From Chrysomallon squamiferum (lineage: Eukaryota; Mollusca; Gastropoda; Neomphalida; Peltospiridae), in contig CM022671.1 of NCBI GenBank assembly GCA_012295275.1, positions 19,712,456-19,776,455 of the forward strand: a DNA stretch of 64,000 nt, written 5' to 3'. The notes under the pieces were generated by a model. It saw only the letters and a program-made list of their open reading frames with translations. It was not told where the DNA came from and ran no database searches. Shown here one piece after another: positions 1 to 13,028 of the stretch; position 1 is the first letter of the stretch, and the number at the start of each line of letters is the position of its first letter. The translations under genes and the position numbers were made by a program.

Positions 1-3000
1 TTTTGCTTATCTTCAATGTTTGTAACTAAAAATCAATGTATTTTAAGAACTGATTTTGTAAATTGTGATAATAAAAAAAAATATGTGAATATTTAACTGA
101 ACAATGTAGGCCAACTATAATAAATGTACCTCAAAGCAGATTTATATCCTTGAATAAGTTTTTCTTTGTCTTCTTTTGATTCATACCAATACTTGCTTGG
201 TGTTACAAAGTCTGAAAGTACTCTGCATTCAGGACAGGCTCTGATAATAAAATAAAATAAAATAACATAACCTAATATAAAGTAATATAAAATATAATAA
301 CAAATATAACATAATGTAATAAAATAAATATATAACAAAATAAAAATTAAATAAATAATATTAATTAAGTATTTTCATTTATAGTAAGACCGGTATTATA
401 ATTATCAAAATACATTTGCCATTCAGACTATGGGGAGACAATTTATAAATATGTAAATTTATGGTTTAAAATAGTAAAAATTAAAATAATAAGAACTTCA
501 GTTTATAAAAGAAAAAAAATATATACTAAATATATTTACAAAGTAGCTAAAACAATACCAGATTAAAAGTATTACTGATTTATGCAAATCAAAATGGTAT
601 CTTGTTAGTATTTGTTCTACATTATTATCACTCGATATTTATGGAGCAATGACCACAATTTTTTTTTAATATATTTTATAATGCATGAACACAATTTTTT
701 TTTAAATATATTTTATAATGCATGAACACCTTTTTCTTAAATAAAATATTATACTTCTTTCATGTTTAAAATAGTTATAAAATAAGTTTTAAAAAAATCT
801 ATATAATAATCCTGTTTTTCCAAATTAAAATTTTAAACTATTTCCAATGTCACTTGCCGAATAATTTTATTTTCAAACTGTTTGGCACATCTCCACTTTC
901 TGATACAGGACAGACAGAAACAGTGGTTGCAGTTTGGCAAGATGCCAAAGCGACGTTCACTAGGAGGCTGTTTATCAACAACAATGTCCATGCAGATACC
1001 ACAGGCTTTCTTTTCACTCCGTGCTACAGCAAATGACAGCTCCATGTCTTCCTCATGCTGATTCATACAGTCCTAGCAATAAGAAAAAATATTTGTAAAT
1101 ATTTAAAGTAATTTACAAATAATCAAATGTAAAATAACTTTTAAAATTGGCCTAACAGAGTATGAAAACATATTTTAAATTCATTAAAAAGAAATAATGC
1201 CTCTATGTATGTTTTATTTTATTATGATCCAAATCACAATGAATGAACCTTCAGAGAAATTTGCAAAGAAGAACCAGGATTCTCTAAGAATGTTTTGTAT
1301 TGTAAGCAAGATTAATTGATCTAAATCATAGTGAACCAACATTCTCTGAAAATGTTTTAATTCACTAAGTAGAATCAATGTTTCTGAAATGTTTTATATT
1401 TTTATGAAGAATAATAAAAATATTTATTAAATGAGCATGAAGTATTACTGTAACTTTTTTTTTTAAGACATTAACCTTTGATCCATGCCAAAAACAAACA
1501 AACATAATAATAATAAAGAAAAACCTGGTTTTTTAGAACCTAAATCATAAACAACACGTGCCTCCCCTAATTTTTACTTTTTCTCTTCTTTAATTTATTT
1601 TGACTAATCTGTAATATTTTTCTAATTAATGAAATGCATTTCACACTAACTAGAATAATGGTATTCCAACATTTTGGAAAATCACCAATCCATACAACAA
1701 TAATTTTACATAAATCTTAAACAAAAGAGGTTGCATGCCATATCTCTACTGAGCCAGTAAATTTTTTTTTTTACATTTTGTGTTGATAGATATATCAATC
1801 TGCTACCCCTGAGCAGCTCTGTACCTTTAAATGTTGCTCTCTCTGTGCACTATCATTGGGATCAAGCACAGCTAAACCACAGAGATCACAAGTGTCTCCA
1901 TGGATATATTCACAGTTCTCGCCATACCAACATTCACCATGAGCAGCAAATGGACACAGAAGAGATTTGGGGGTGGGTGGCAGTGATTCCTCAGTGTCAG
2001 TACTGCTCTGTGCTGGCGTTCCACTCAAAGCAGCTTTAGCATAACTTCCTGGAACTGCAAGATAAAGATAATAATTAAGTAAATCATGCAGTCTTTCACA
2101 AAATCTGCACAAAACACAATTTTAAAAAATATATATAATAATAAAATGATCTATTAATTTAACATACTTGTATAAAAAGTATCTTAATGTAGAATAAACA
2201 TCAGGTCAATTACTCTGAAGACAACAGAAAATCAACTATAAAGTATTTTTCAGAACAAGAAACAAAACAGTTTGACTGATGCAGCTGTCAAAGGCCTGCC
2301 TTTACTCTGGAAGGTATTGGAATCAAATCCTAATATTGACTTTTGCTCACAACTAATTGTATATAAAGAGATATGAAAGACAACTACACTATTTTCTCTC
2401 TAAGCTCCTAACAGGCTATCACTGCACCAAACAAGTTAATATAGGCTTCTCTAGTATGTGCACAAGAAACACGTTTAAACTTTCAGTGGATGTCAGCACA
2501 CCTAAAAAAACTGATTCAGTGACCTCTTAGTAATGACTGATTTTAATAACAAAAATAATACATTCATACCTGCTCCTTCATAAGGCTGGCCTGGAATGAA
2601 TTCTTTTGCTTTCACCCACTCATCATCAGGTTTCCCACAAAGCTTGTTTGAAATTTCATTAGGTGATACTGGCTTTACACCTTTCCTTAAAGACACCATG
2701 TTGCTTTTCAGTGAATCACTTGAATGAACAACAGGTCTGTGACAATTCGATGTTGTTATCTTTGCTGGACTTGATTTGCTAATTGGCTTGTTTTCTTTAT
2801 CAGATGCTGAAATACTTGATGGTTTGACATGATCATATCTGATGAAAAGATAATCACAAATCCAAATTAGGTTACATTCTTTCCTTGGACAAAAAAAGAT
2901 ACTAATTCTGATATTACCCTTAGGACACCCAATTTACTACATAATGTTTTAACTTTTTTAGAATTTTGTTATTATGCCTTTAACTAAATATAAATAAATA

Positions 3001-3437
3001 TGACACAAATTTAAGTTCAAACAATAAATCCTGTTTTATTATATTTTACACATATTTTTGTAGATTTATTTTAAATATCTTTTTTAAAAACATAATTAAA
3101 TAATGCATCAATAACTTATAATAAATTTCATATTTATGGATACTATATGCATATTCATTAGAACATCCAACTGCTTTTTAAACATTTAACAGTTTAAATC
3201 ACCTGCATTTTTCCCCATAGGTACAATGACCTTTAACATAAAATCTGCAAATCATTGAAGGCTGAGCAGATCTGTCATGGGAATATCTACAGGAATCACC
3301 TTCTCGACAAACACCATGGATGAAGTATCTGTAACATTTTTAAAATGTGACAAATGTACACAAAACAGTTGTTTTCATTTCTGCCCCCTGTTCCCGCTAC
3401 ACAAACAAACAAAAAATTAATAATAAAAATTAAAATA

Positions 3438-3492
<55 letters not shown>

Positions 3493-3621
3493 GTTGTTGT
3501 TGTTGTTGTTATTAATGGCAAACATTTTATTTTATTTCTGAAGATCAAAATGTTGCTCCTTTTTGACATGATTATTGACTTGAAACAAAGGGTCATAGAT
3601 TATGTTCAGTACTGATCATCA

Positions 3622-3676
<55 letters not shown>

Positions 3677-4147
3677 CAATGAGGCGGGCTGAAATTCTGC
3701 TTCCTAAATTTAAAACCAAAAAAAAAAAAAAAAAAAAATTAAACATATCGCTACAAATATATAATATATATACTGATATTTCTTCAAACGAATAGTGACA
3801 CTGACAGTTATTACATATTGAAAGGCTTTAAAAATGAATGGTAAATAATATTTTTAAATGTTTTATAAATCAAATGATCAAATTATGCTATAGCATATCG
3901 TGACTACAAGTGTGAATCATGAAGTGAAAGTCACCAGACAGCATGAAAACTATGAACGATTTTAATATGGTCCAATATCATTAGTTTTATTTCAAGGAGA
4001 TCAGAGCCCCATTCTTGTCCATATATTGAAACAGATAAGCAGTTCATGATAACTCTTTTTCTTCTGTTAAATATGACTGAATGATTACCTGCATAATACA
4101 TTATTAGTCCAAGGAGAAGACGATTGCGAGCTTGGCGCTTCAGCCAT
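1..4147 (-). CDS. MKRN1: Makorin-type E3 ubiquitin ligase (CCCH zinc fingers + RING), 5' part
   Basis: Makorins are RNA-binding RING E3 ligases. Coding exons, in transcript order on the minus strand, are 4147-4089, 3328-3203, 2838-2570, 2054-1825, 1072-858 and 240-130. They give about 336 codons in one open frame, beginning MAEAPSSQ. The order is typical: two CCCH fingers near residues 18-60 ([19 protein letters not shown], then [19 protein letters not shown]), a variable linker, a third CCCH ([19 protein letters not shown]), the makorin Cys-His motif (CDLC...HLKDC), then a C3HC4 RING (CGIC...CNHCFCLSC...CPEC). The last donor (GAG|gtacat at 130/129) shows that the gene continues left. The usual C-terminal CCCH finger is not in bases 1-129, so the gene is cut by the window edge. 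The fifth intron has a GC donor. MKRN1 versus MKRN2 cannot be settled from this part; the symbol means makorin family. Confidence 0.9.
241..857 (-). other. Makorin intron 5, non-canonical GC-AG
   Basis: On the minus strand exon 5 ends ...ATTCG and the intron starts gcaagt (GC donor, otherwise a perfect match to the GC-AG consensus). It ends ...ttatcag before AGCCTGT. Only this join gives I-R-A-C-P-E-C, the invariant end of the makorin RING. No in-phase GT is nearby. The intron also holds a tandem duplication of about 37 bp near 652-730. Confidence 0.85.
3437..3676. repeat. AAT microsatellites in makorin intron 1
   Basis: (AAT)n at about 3437-3492, running straight into (GTT)n at about 3493-3510, and a second (AAT)n at about 3622-3676. 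Confidence 0.9.
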
Positions 4148-6827
4148 TGCTTGTTTACGAAACACCTTTTCTTGATTTGTGCGCAACACAGTTAAATGTC
4201 CAGTTCATCAAGTAATGACGGAATCGAACGAACAATTCACTATTCAGTTTACACGAAGAGTATTATATATTATTTTTTATAGTTTACTCTTTAGCTGAGT
4301 AATAAAGTATCATACAGAATACATGAAAACTATAAAGCCTAAGTCTTGGTAAAAAGTTTTAAATATATAATTTTTGACGTTATTCGGAAATACTCGTTTG
4401 TATCCGTAATTCATCCTGGGGCTTCCGAATTTATTCATTGTTGTTGTCTTCTTGGTAAGAGTTGGACTATGTGCAATTTATGCATACTTTAGTATGACGT
4501 TTCTGTACGCACCAAGAAACCATTCCGTAAGTAACAGTTACACCTATTGTAGCGATATATTTTATTTTTAAAGTGTGTTTAATTCGTAGTTTACCACTGT
4601 GATTTTCAAAAATGCGCCAGCTTTTAACATCTTTTTCTTGCCTGTTTACGGGTACATCTAACTTCCGTTATGAAATATTGCATTACCTCCTACAAAAAAG
4701 AGATTCTTACAAAAAGTTGTTAAAACAATTATTAAAAATTATCATCTGTTGTCAGACTAATGCCCAGTAAAACCATAACCGAACTACTAATAATTATGGG
4801 AAGTTCATCATAACAAATAAACAATAAGTTGAATAACCATGCCCGCCGAAGCAAGAAAATACCAAAGTAATACTAATACGCCTTTTTCAAATCCATTTTT
4901 TAAATTTATTTTCTGTCATATTTAATTTCTTTCAGTGTATAAACATGTATAGCAAATAAACAACACTCAACAGCAATTCAAAATTCTTATAATATAATAT
5001 TTTTTATATAAAAATGATGGAAATAAGTATTTCACTGTCGAAATCAAATTAGATGATGTCAAAGCTGTTGTTTGTTGACATAATGAAATCCAAACTTTGC
5101 TTATGAGATATTTAATTTATATACATGGTAAAGATATTTAGTGTGAAAATAAAATATAATAATAACTATTGCTTACTTTCACACAGAGATCCTCTTTCAT
5201 ATTGGTTTTGATTTCAGAATAAAATACTATCATTTTTTTTTTTTTAAATTTACAAATTACAGTGAAATCTACATTTTTTTTGTAGTTTTTAAGGGAAATA
5301 CCATGTACCATGTAAAAAATACTATAAATTACTATTAATGAGCTGTTCTATTAAGTTTTTGCCTTTTTTCTTCTTTTTTTTTACTTAAATCTGAAGAGAA
5401 AAATATTGAACATTCTTTTTAAAAAATAATTCTTGTGCTTCCATTTGGTAAAATCCATTTTAAAAAATATTTATCTGTTTAAGGAATTTAAAAAAAAATA
5501 GATCCAGTATAATTTGTTTTGTTTCTTTTTATTTTCTTATTACATTTGTATAACTAATTTCTTTATTTCAGAATTATTATTATTTTGTTTTTAAATTCAC
5601 ACTGATATTTTGTTGTTAAGATTTTAAAAAATAAAAATAAATAAAGGTTTTATATTTTATTTCATCCAAGTTCAGATCAGTACTTTTCAGATGAATTAAG
5701 TCAGTTTGTAACCACTATCAATTGTGATTATATTATTTGTTTAAACAGCAGTCAGTATTCAGATGAAATTCAAATTGGTCATAAAATGTTAACCTGATTT
5801 TTAATTTTATCACCCAAAGCCAAACCATAGTATATAAATATAATGGCATACAAAAAAAACAAGTCATACAAAGGATATTCCAGTAACAGATTGATCTTAA
5901 TATTTCTTAGAGATGAATTTCAATATAAGCATATCTGTATAAGAAAGATAAATAAAAGTATTCTATACTGACAATCAATTTTCTTGTGGTTCCTAAAACT
6001 CATTTATATACCAATGCCTAATTTACTTTATAAAATGATACTTAATTTATCAAAACTACAAATTTATTAATTCATGATAAATTAGGAGTATCTAGTTGTT
6101 AATAACACACACACATACACACACAAATGTGTTACATCATAGTAGGCAGACCATTATACACGTACTATAACAGCCAGTCTAAAGTTCAGTAACTTGACCA
6201 TTTCAGTACTTATCTTGTGCTTACTATACCAAAGATATCATATTAACTCATTAATTCATTAACAGTGCAAGCATGACTTAAATAATTTATTTCAATTAAA
6301 TATACACAGTTGTTCAATATACAAATGTACGTGTGGTATGTGTGTGTGAGTTGGCATAGTCTTATTAGCACTTCAGAACAGCAGCACAAATAAACTTAAA
6401 TGAAATGTGAAAACAGTGGGAAAATGTTTGTAATAATTAAGGATGTTTACACCTAATGGAGCATGTATGTCAGCATCCAGCTTCACCAACATGAGCTCCA
6501 GTACTCTGATAGCTTTCTGAGTTCAAATAGGTGACCTGAATTTAAATGTGTGTGTATGTTAATTTTTTAACTTGGCTGCACATCATTATGTAAACCAGTG
6601 TTAGTAAATTAGATTGATACAAGAGATTGCATACTGTTAGCCTGTAATTAATTGTGTGTATTTTCATGTGGTGATTTGCTGAAAATAAACAGATATTAAA
6701 CAATATTATATACATCACAGATATTTTGTCAGCTGATGAAAATGATATGTCTGACTTGACAATATTGGATGTTTATTGATTTTTGTTTTATATAGTAAAC
6801 GGCACATTTATTTAAAGCTGCAAAAAT

Positions 6828-6865
<38 letters not shown>

Positions 6866-7194
6866 TAAAATATTTACTTTTTAACTGCAGCTTAGATAAT
6901 GTGACATAATGGGATCTGATTACAGGGAAGTGAATTCTGCTTGTTACATTTCTTTGATACACTGGTGTGCTGTGGTTAACAAATGTGAAATCCACTGTAG
7001 TATAATTGTCTGATCTTATAAACCCTAAGCACATTATATCAGATTACCACTTTACCATTAATTTTTTTCTGATGTCATTTGTTTCAATATACATTGAGCA
7101 AGAAAGTTTATACTGATGATTTTATATATATATGTGTGTAATATGCAAATATAACATTGATAATATATTTTTATTTTTGTTGTGTCTTTTATAG
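4148..7194. other. Intergenic region between divergent MKRN and TMEM121-family genes
   Basis: No protein gene is seen in these 3 kb. The left part (about 4150-4560) is the likely start region of the makorin gene. It also has plus-strand donor-like sites (cttg|gtaaga at about 4455, attcc|gtaagta at about 4527) that could end a noncoding first exon of the rightward gene, whose acceptor is at 7193-7194. A (TA)n tract lies at 6829-6860 and a short CA tract near 6105-6125. The rest is AT-rich and unremarkable. Confidence 0.4.
7193..7194 (+). other. Splice acceptor of the 5' UTR exon of the TMEM121-family gene
   Basis: A pyrimidine-rich run ending tgtgtcttttatag precedes GTTGATAATG, 85 bases before the ATG. 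This implies at least one upstream noncoding exon. The best donor candidates that I see are at about 4455 and 4527; neither is proven. Confidence 0.5.
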
Positions 7195-7279
7195 GTTGAT
7201 AATGTTGAAGATATTTTATAAAGAAACGCTGCACTATATCATGAAGTACATTTAGCAGTTTCAGCCAGACTAAATAAAA

Positions 7280-8245
7280 ATGGATCACGTTGTTCCATAC
7301 CGACGATGTGCTGCATATTACTTGATCCCAACAAGGGTAATATGCATGCTTCTTGTCATAGTCCAGGGAGCTGTTCTCAATTACTACCTTGTACTGCACA
7401 ACAACCGTTACTGGTATGCTTGGATTGCAGGTGATGTGGGAATGCTTTTTGTTTTCCTTATGACTTTTGTTATTTCCTATCGTCATTTAAACTTGGTGAG
7501 AAAAGCTTCAAGTCTGGGCACTCCAATTGAAAGTGGCAGCTTGCCTATGGGTTACTTTTCTTGGTTTGTCTACTCCTGCATGATGACTGTGCGCTCAGCT
7601 ATCATTTTCAAAAACTTTGCATGGAAATTAAATGAGGAAGATTTCTTTGGTCCAAATACCCTCAAAGTGAATTTGTGCCTCTCAGCAATTATCTATCTAA
7701 TGCTCTTGATGTCCCTTCATGATGCAGCTCCCAGCAGTGAGAGAAAGAGGCAGATTGATATTCTCACACAAACTGTTGTTTTTGATATTCTCGATTCAGT
7801 TGATGTCCTGGATATTTTCTTTGACAAAGAAGCAATAAACACTTTGTTGCCAGGTCTTGACTGGGCAGTTGTGACAATTGCTAGCCTGAATATGATTATG
7901 CCAACATTTTCCTTGATGACCCTGAGCAGAACACACTTTGGATACCTTCCACTGCCTGAAACTTTGGAAACGTTTCACAAACTGGCATTGCTCTTCCTGG
8001 TAAATGCTCCATTGCTTTCAATCCGTTTGCTGTTGTGGCACAAATTAGATCAGAATGTGTCCACCTTCGTTATGAAAAACTTCATTGTCATCTGCCTGAT
8101 TATTTATGATTTCTACAAGAAAGGTGAATACCGACAGACTCGAAGAGAATTGCCTGAGTTGGTACTGGAGAAACAGGCCCTGGAGATGAGGATGATTCAA
8201 GGAGGTGACCAGGCTAATCTGAATACCAATTTGACCTCCTGTTAA
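7280..8245 (+). CDS. TMEM121-family (CECR6/TMEM121 domain) multipass membrane protein
   Basis: A 321-residue uninterrupted frame beginning MDHVVPYRRC. Hydrophobic segments near residues 17-37, 48-65, 88-108, 127-145, 190-212, 232-252 and 262-278 predict a multipass membrane protein. The block with VVFDILDSVDVLDIFF and the C-terminal block NAPLLSIRLLLWH...VSTFVMKNF correspond in order and character to the VALDLLDLLDI and ILIRA...VSTIFVGKN blocks that I recall from vertebrate TMEM121. TMEM121/TMEM121B are poorly characterised, so no biochemical role is claimed. A charged tail follows the last segment. The ATG follows stops in the leader, and an acceptor (tttatag|G at 7194) shows that the 5' UTR is spliced. 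It shares many residues with the two copies downstream (for example NFFGP/DFFGP, DILDSVD/DIFDTVD, FVMKN/FIMKN). Confidence 0.7.
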   Translation: MDHVVPYRRCAAYYLIPTRVICMLLVIVQGAVLNYYLVLHNNRYWYAWIAGDVGMLFVFLMTFVISYRHLNLVRKASSLGTPIESGSLPMGYFSWFVYSCMMTVRSAIIFKNFAWKLNEEDFFGPNTLKVNLCLSAIIYLMLLMSLHDAAPSSERKRQIDILTQTVVFDILDSVDVLDIFFDKEAINTLLPGLDWAVVTIASLNMIMPTFSLMTLSRTHFGYLPLPETLETFHKLALLFLVNAPLLSIRLLLWHKLDQNVSTFVMKNFIVICLIIYDFYKKGEYRQTRRELPELVLEKQALEMRMIQGGDQANLNTNLTSC

Positions 8246-8960
8246 GGTTCTCAATAGTTATCTTAATTTGTGAGTCTTCAGCAAACTAAATGATCACAAT
8301 TGTTTGAATAATAATGTGATCTAATAATTACTATTTTATTTATTAAAGTAAGAAAACAAAACAAGACTTGCCAAAATTTATTCTGGTCATTTTGTGACAT
8401 AAAATAAGTGAGTGAGAAACTGTTTAACAGTATTGATGAAATAATATTTAAAAAGTGATGAAAATTAACACTAATATACTGTCTTAACTGTTTGGCATGA
8501 ACATTTCAGTAATGTAATATCACTGCTGGTCTGGAACAGCAGGAATCATACCATTTTGAAATGTGATGAAATGTTGTACAATATTTTAAAATTTATCTTT
8601 GTCTAAAAATAATTTCTAGAAATACTAATAACCATGATTATGGAATGATTAGAAAATCTAAATGTACAGCTGTTACCATTTGCATTAAGGAGTATATGCA
8701 AGTCTTTGTTACATTAATAGATTTTAATCTGAAATAAAATTTATTTTTACACAACTTCATTATCAGTGCCATTATCAAAGAATGATAAGTAAAATAAATT
8801 ATTTACACAGCTTGAAATGGAAAGTACACCCATAAAAATTAAAACTGAAAAGTTCAATATTCAGATAAATGCTTTTTCTAATCTTCAGTATTTATTATAT
8901 TATACTTTTGGTTAACACAGACAGCTGTACAAAAAAGTAAGTAATGATTTTGTTGTTATA
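8246..8960 (+). other. Probable 3' UTR and downstream flank of the TMEM121-family gene
   Basis: AT-rich, without coding potential. A polyadenylation hexamer AATAAA sits at 8733-8738, roughly 490 bases after the stop; others may be used. This stretch is single-copy and ends where the tandem duplication begins. Confidence 0.4.
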
Positions 8961-11192
8961 TTAAGAACCAGAGCTTGATATAGGAAATTTCTTAACATGT
9001 TTGCCAGTTCCTTAATAAATGAGACATCTTTGGTATTTGTTCCTCCATTCAGAAACCATTTGTTTTACATTGGTGTTCACTATCATGAGAATAAAATGTA
9101 ACTTTCAGCATAATTTTGATGTTCTTATCTTTAATAAGATTAAAGTATCAGTAATGTTTTGTTCAAAATATTTAATATTAATATCAATATCTATTTAAAA
9201 AGTTATTTTAACTATCATTTATTTATTTATTTATTTATTTAGTTATTATTTTTGTGAAATTCATTTCATTTTCAATAATATTGAATTTTGTGTTAGAATT
9301 GTTAGCATTGAAACATACTTAGATATTTTAAATTTTTAAATGCCTCCATATTTACATGTTCTAAAAACAATGATTAAACTGTTAACCAGTGAACTGACAT
9401 TTAATTGTAATTAGACGTTAATGTTTTTAGTCTCTGGTGTTGTTTTCAGTTATTTCCCTTGACACAATTTACAAGTATCCAAGAATATTACATGGTAAAA
9501 TATTTTTAAAGAAAAAAGTTAAGAAGCATAATCTGAAATATATAACTATTAAAAGGCAAAAATCATGAACCCAGCTTTCCCTTTGAATATAATTATTATA
9601 ATTCAGTCTTAATATAAATAAAGTTAAGAAAAATATGTATTTAGAATGACTGATTTAGTAAATTAGTCATGGTAAAAATAACTGATTTATTATTTATTAA
9701 ACTGGGGTTCAAACTAAACAAAAACAACAATTCAATTTAGCCCATTTCATTCATATACTTATTTTGCTTCAAGAAAACTGTTCTTGCTCTTGTGTATATA
9801 CTTATAATATCAGTGTTTTAATTAATTCACATTAATGTGATATCTTGAGTGTTAAAATTATAAATATTCTTACTTCAGTTCAATTTATATATTTAAAGGT
9901 GTATTTATAAAGATGATAAAACAAACTTAAATACACTTCCAGATAGAAAATACGAATTTTAATAGCGAGAGAGAGAATCAGACGAATTCTCATCAGGTTT
10001 ATTGATAATATAGTTAAGATCAGAGCTAAGTACCCAATTTAAGTTCCAAATATAAAAAAGTAAGTAACTGCTTTATATTTCTGAAGTAATGTTAGCGTTA
10101 ATGTTAAATGTATTAAAAAAAACTTTATCATACTAAAGTTGAATTTTAATTGCATGTATACACTGAATACGTTCAGGAAAATAATTTAATAATCTCAGAA
10201 TCAATAATAAAAATTACATATCTTGTTAATAAAACAGTGTAAAGTGGAAATAAGTCTTACTATTATTATGTGAAATTGGAGGTATGTTTTGAGATGGGAT
10301 TTGTGCAAAACAATTTTTATCTTGTAAATTGTGACATAGATGGCAATAGAGATGGATTACATAATATTCTATAAAAACCTTGTTTTTCTTTTGTTTTGTT
10401 TGTACATGAGTTTTTCCTTGTTATTGTTAATGTTGTTTGTACTTTAATTGTTTGATGCATTGTCTTCATTAGTTACAGTTTCACTATACTGTCACATTGA
10501 AAATAATCTTCCCAGAAAATGCAATATCTTTACAAAAGGAGTTTTCAATACTTAATATATATATATAAATGTGTGAAATAAAATATGAATTTATATTTTG
10601 TCTGACTTGTTCTTTTATTTTAATGTTTATTATTATCATTAGTTTTATTTCAATGAATAGTTATGTACTTTCGGGTATGAAGTCAGAACACATGATGTAC
10701 CTCACTTGTTATGGTTTGCATTTGCAGTTTTTGTTTGTAATTGGTTGTTGCCATTTATTATTTATTATGTTGTTTTTTTATACACAACTATGGTGTTTAT
10801 AAGTAGGTGTATGAATCTTTCTTGATTTCTGTCATTTTGTTCTCCCTGTCATACCTTTCATTTGAATTATTTAAAATAACAGTTGTATGCAGTTTAATTA
10901 GAAATTTTCAAAAAAAAACATTTGAGAGATAGTGTTATTTGGAAAGTTAAAGTGATTTATTTGACAAAGTAGCATATATATTTTGGGAAATAAAAATTGT
11001 TTCATTCCCCACTCTTTCTCTCGCTGTGTGTGTATGAAAGAGGATGATGTATATTATAATTAAGATATCTAAAAAAAAAAAATTAACTGGAAAATAAATG
11101 AGTGCTCTATGGAGTGATTCCATTATAAATGAATATAATTATTTTACAATTTCATTAAAAAAAATATTAATGAAAACCATTATTTAGAAAAT

Positions 11193-12680
11193 ACAATCAA
11201 GTGCAGTTATTTATTTTCTACCTAAATAAAAAAAAATAATAATAATTAAATTGCCACACAACACCTCCGTTTCAACAAAACACAAAAAAAAAAGAAAAAA
11301 AGAAAAGAAAAAGGAGGTCTAGTGGCAGAGTGGGGTACAAACATGCGTAAAGCACAGATCGAATTGACCAAGATAACCCAGCTCATCCGGACCTCCGCAT
11401 TTAAAGCGCTAACTCTTCCTTATATAGTCCCAGATATTTTCATCTTGATCCAAAGGTCAAATTGAGATGAATATTTTATCATTATATGCCAAACTTTTAT
11501 TAAATAGATTGTATTTTAATTTTTCTCTATATATAATCAAAAGAGACATTAATTTTTTCTATTTTGCAATTTTTCTTCCGATCATTAAGTTTTAAAATAA
11601 ATTAAAAATGGACCGTTACTTATTCAGCTATTGTTCCGATCACTGATATCGGGTCATAGTCTAATTACGGGTCGGTGTTCTATGTGGGGAAAGCACTGAG
11701 TCATACTCTGTAGATACCGGCAATCATTCATATTCGAATTTTTGTAGCTGTTTTCAATCATTTCCAAAATCAAACAAAAACCATTAAAGTATTTTTAGTA
11801 TATTATATATATATAAATTTTGAAACTTTCTAAAAATTTAAATAATTATTATTAAATTTCAATTTAATATCACTAGACAACAAGTGTTTATGTAAGGACA
11901 AAATCATATCGAAAATCGCAGTTTCTGACTGTAAGAATGTCATCTTGCCATTAATCTACTTGAACATGCTGATCTTCAGTGGCTTAGAGTGGGTTACCAG
12001 CTCCCGGGCGAAGGCAAGTATTGCGCCCCCTAAACCGTGAAAGTTAGCCCTTTCCGAATGCTTTTTTCCACTAGTCCAATAGGGTTACCCCCAGTCCAGT
12101 AGGGTTACCCCCAAACAGATTGGTTTTTGTTTGTTGTTGTTGTTGTTGTTTTTCAAAACAATATGATCATGCTATCAGTACGATAGGAATGTATAACGTA
12201 TTTTCAAAAATAACAAAACAAAAAAAAAACATCAAAGAAAAACAAAACAAAAAACTACAAAAATATTTGCGCATGCCCACACACACATGTTTATGTATGC
12301 TCGTGACTATGCTGGTGTGAGTGAAACAGTGTCGTTAATAAACCAATGCACACTGACGTCATCGTGTCTTTTCTTGTAATTCTTAAAACAAACAGCCTAT
12401 TAATAGTTTTATATATGAAAATGTCTCTAAAATTAATTAACAAATTCTAACATTATTATACTGGCAATAAATTTCTTTAACAATTAATGCTAATGTGCAG
12501 TTTCTTTAATGCAGAACCTGAATACAGAACATTTTTTGAATTCTCTCTATATAATCAATACAGAATGAGATTGAAAACGTAGTCACTGGCCAGTACAATA
12601 GACACGTATTATATAAAATATAAATAGACACAGTTAATACACACAAAGAGGAGGACGGTAATTTTCGAACACATGATTAG
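11193..12680. mobile_element. Sequence private to copy A, possible inserted repeat(s)
   Basis: Collinearity with copy B breaks at both ends. It includes A-rich sequence, then TGGCAGAGTGG at 11323-11333 (an exact fit to a tRNA box A) and GATCGAATTG at 11357-11366 (box B-like), so a tRNA-derived SINE fragment is possible. The spacing is short and no 3' tail is seen. Also present are a small 18-20 base tandem duplication (tagggttacccc twice, 12075-12112) and a TGACGTCA motif at 12354-12361. No intact gene is seen. Confidence 0.3.
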
Positions 12681-12994
12681 TTTCGTTTATTTAACCTTTT
12701 GAAATAATATCGGCTATACTGATACATAAATTATAATGGTAGTATATTTAAAGATATTCTCTATAACAATAATATAACAGATGGTAGGTTAATTGATGTT
12801 AAATTCTTTGTTTGATTTAGAACTTTGGCTATTTAAATGAAAATGGAGTAATTTCGATATTAACACTTAAAAAATCCGACAAGATCATCACTGAAAAATT
12901 TCTGTTAATTTTATTTATTTATTTATTTATTCATTATTTTGTTTTTTATTATTATTATTGTGATGATTTTTTCCCTAATGCATTAATTTTTTAC

Positions 12995-13028
<34 letters not shown>

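Noticed and set aside
7058-7486. 142-codon minus-strand frame
   Set aside because: It is the antisense of the TMEM121-family gene and its leader; no splice or domain support.
12120-12320. Frame starting with a Cys run
   Set aside because: It arises from a (TTG)n tract followed by A-rich sequence.
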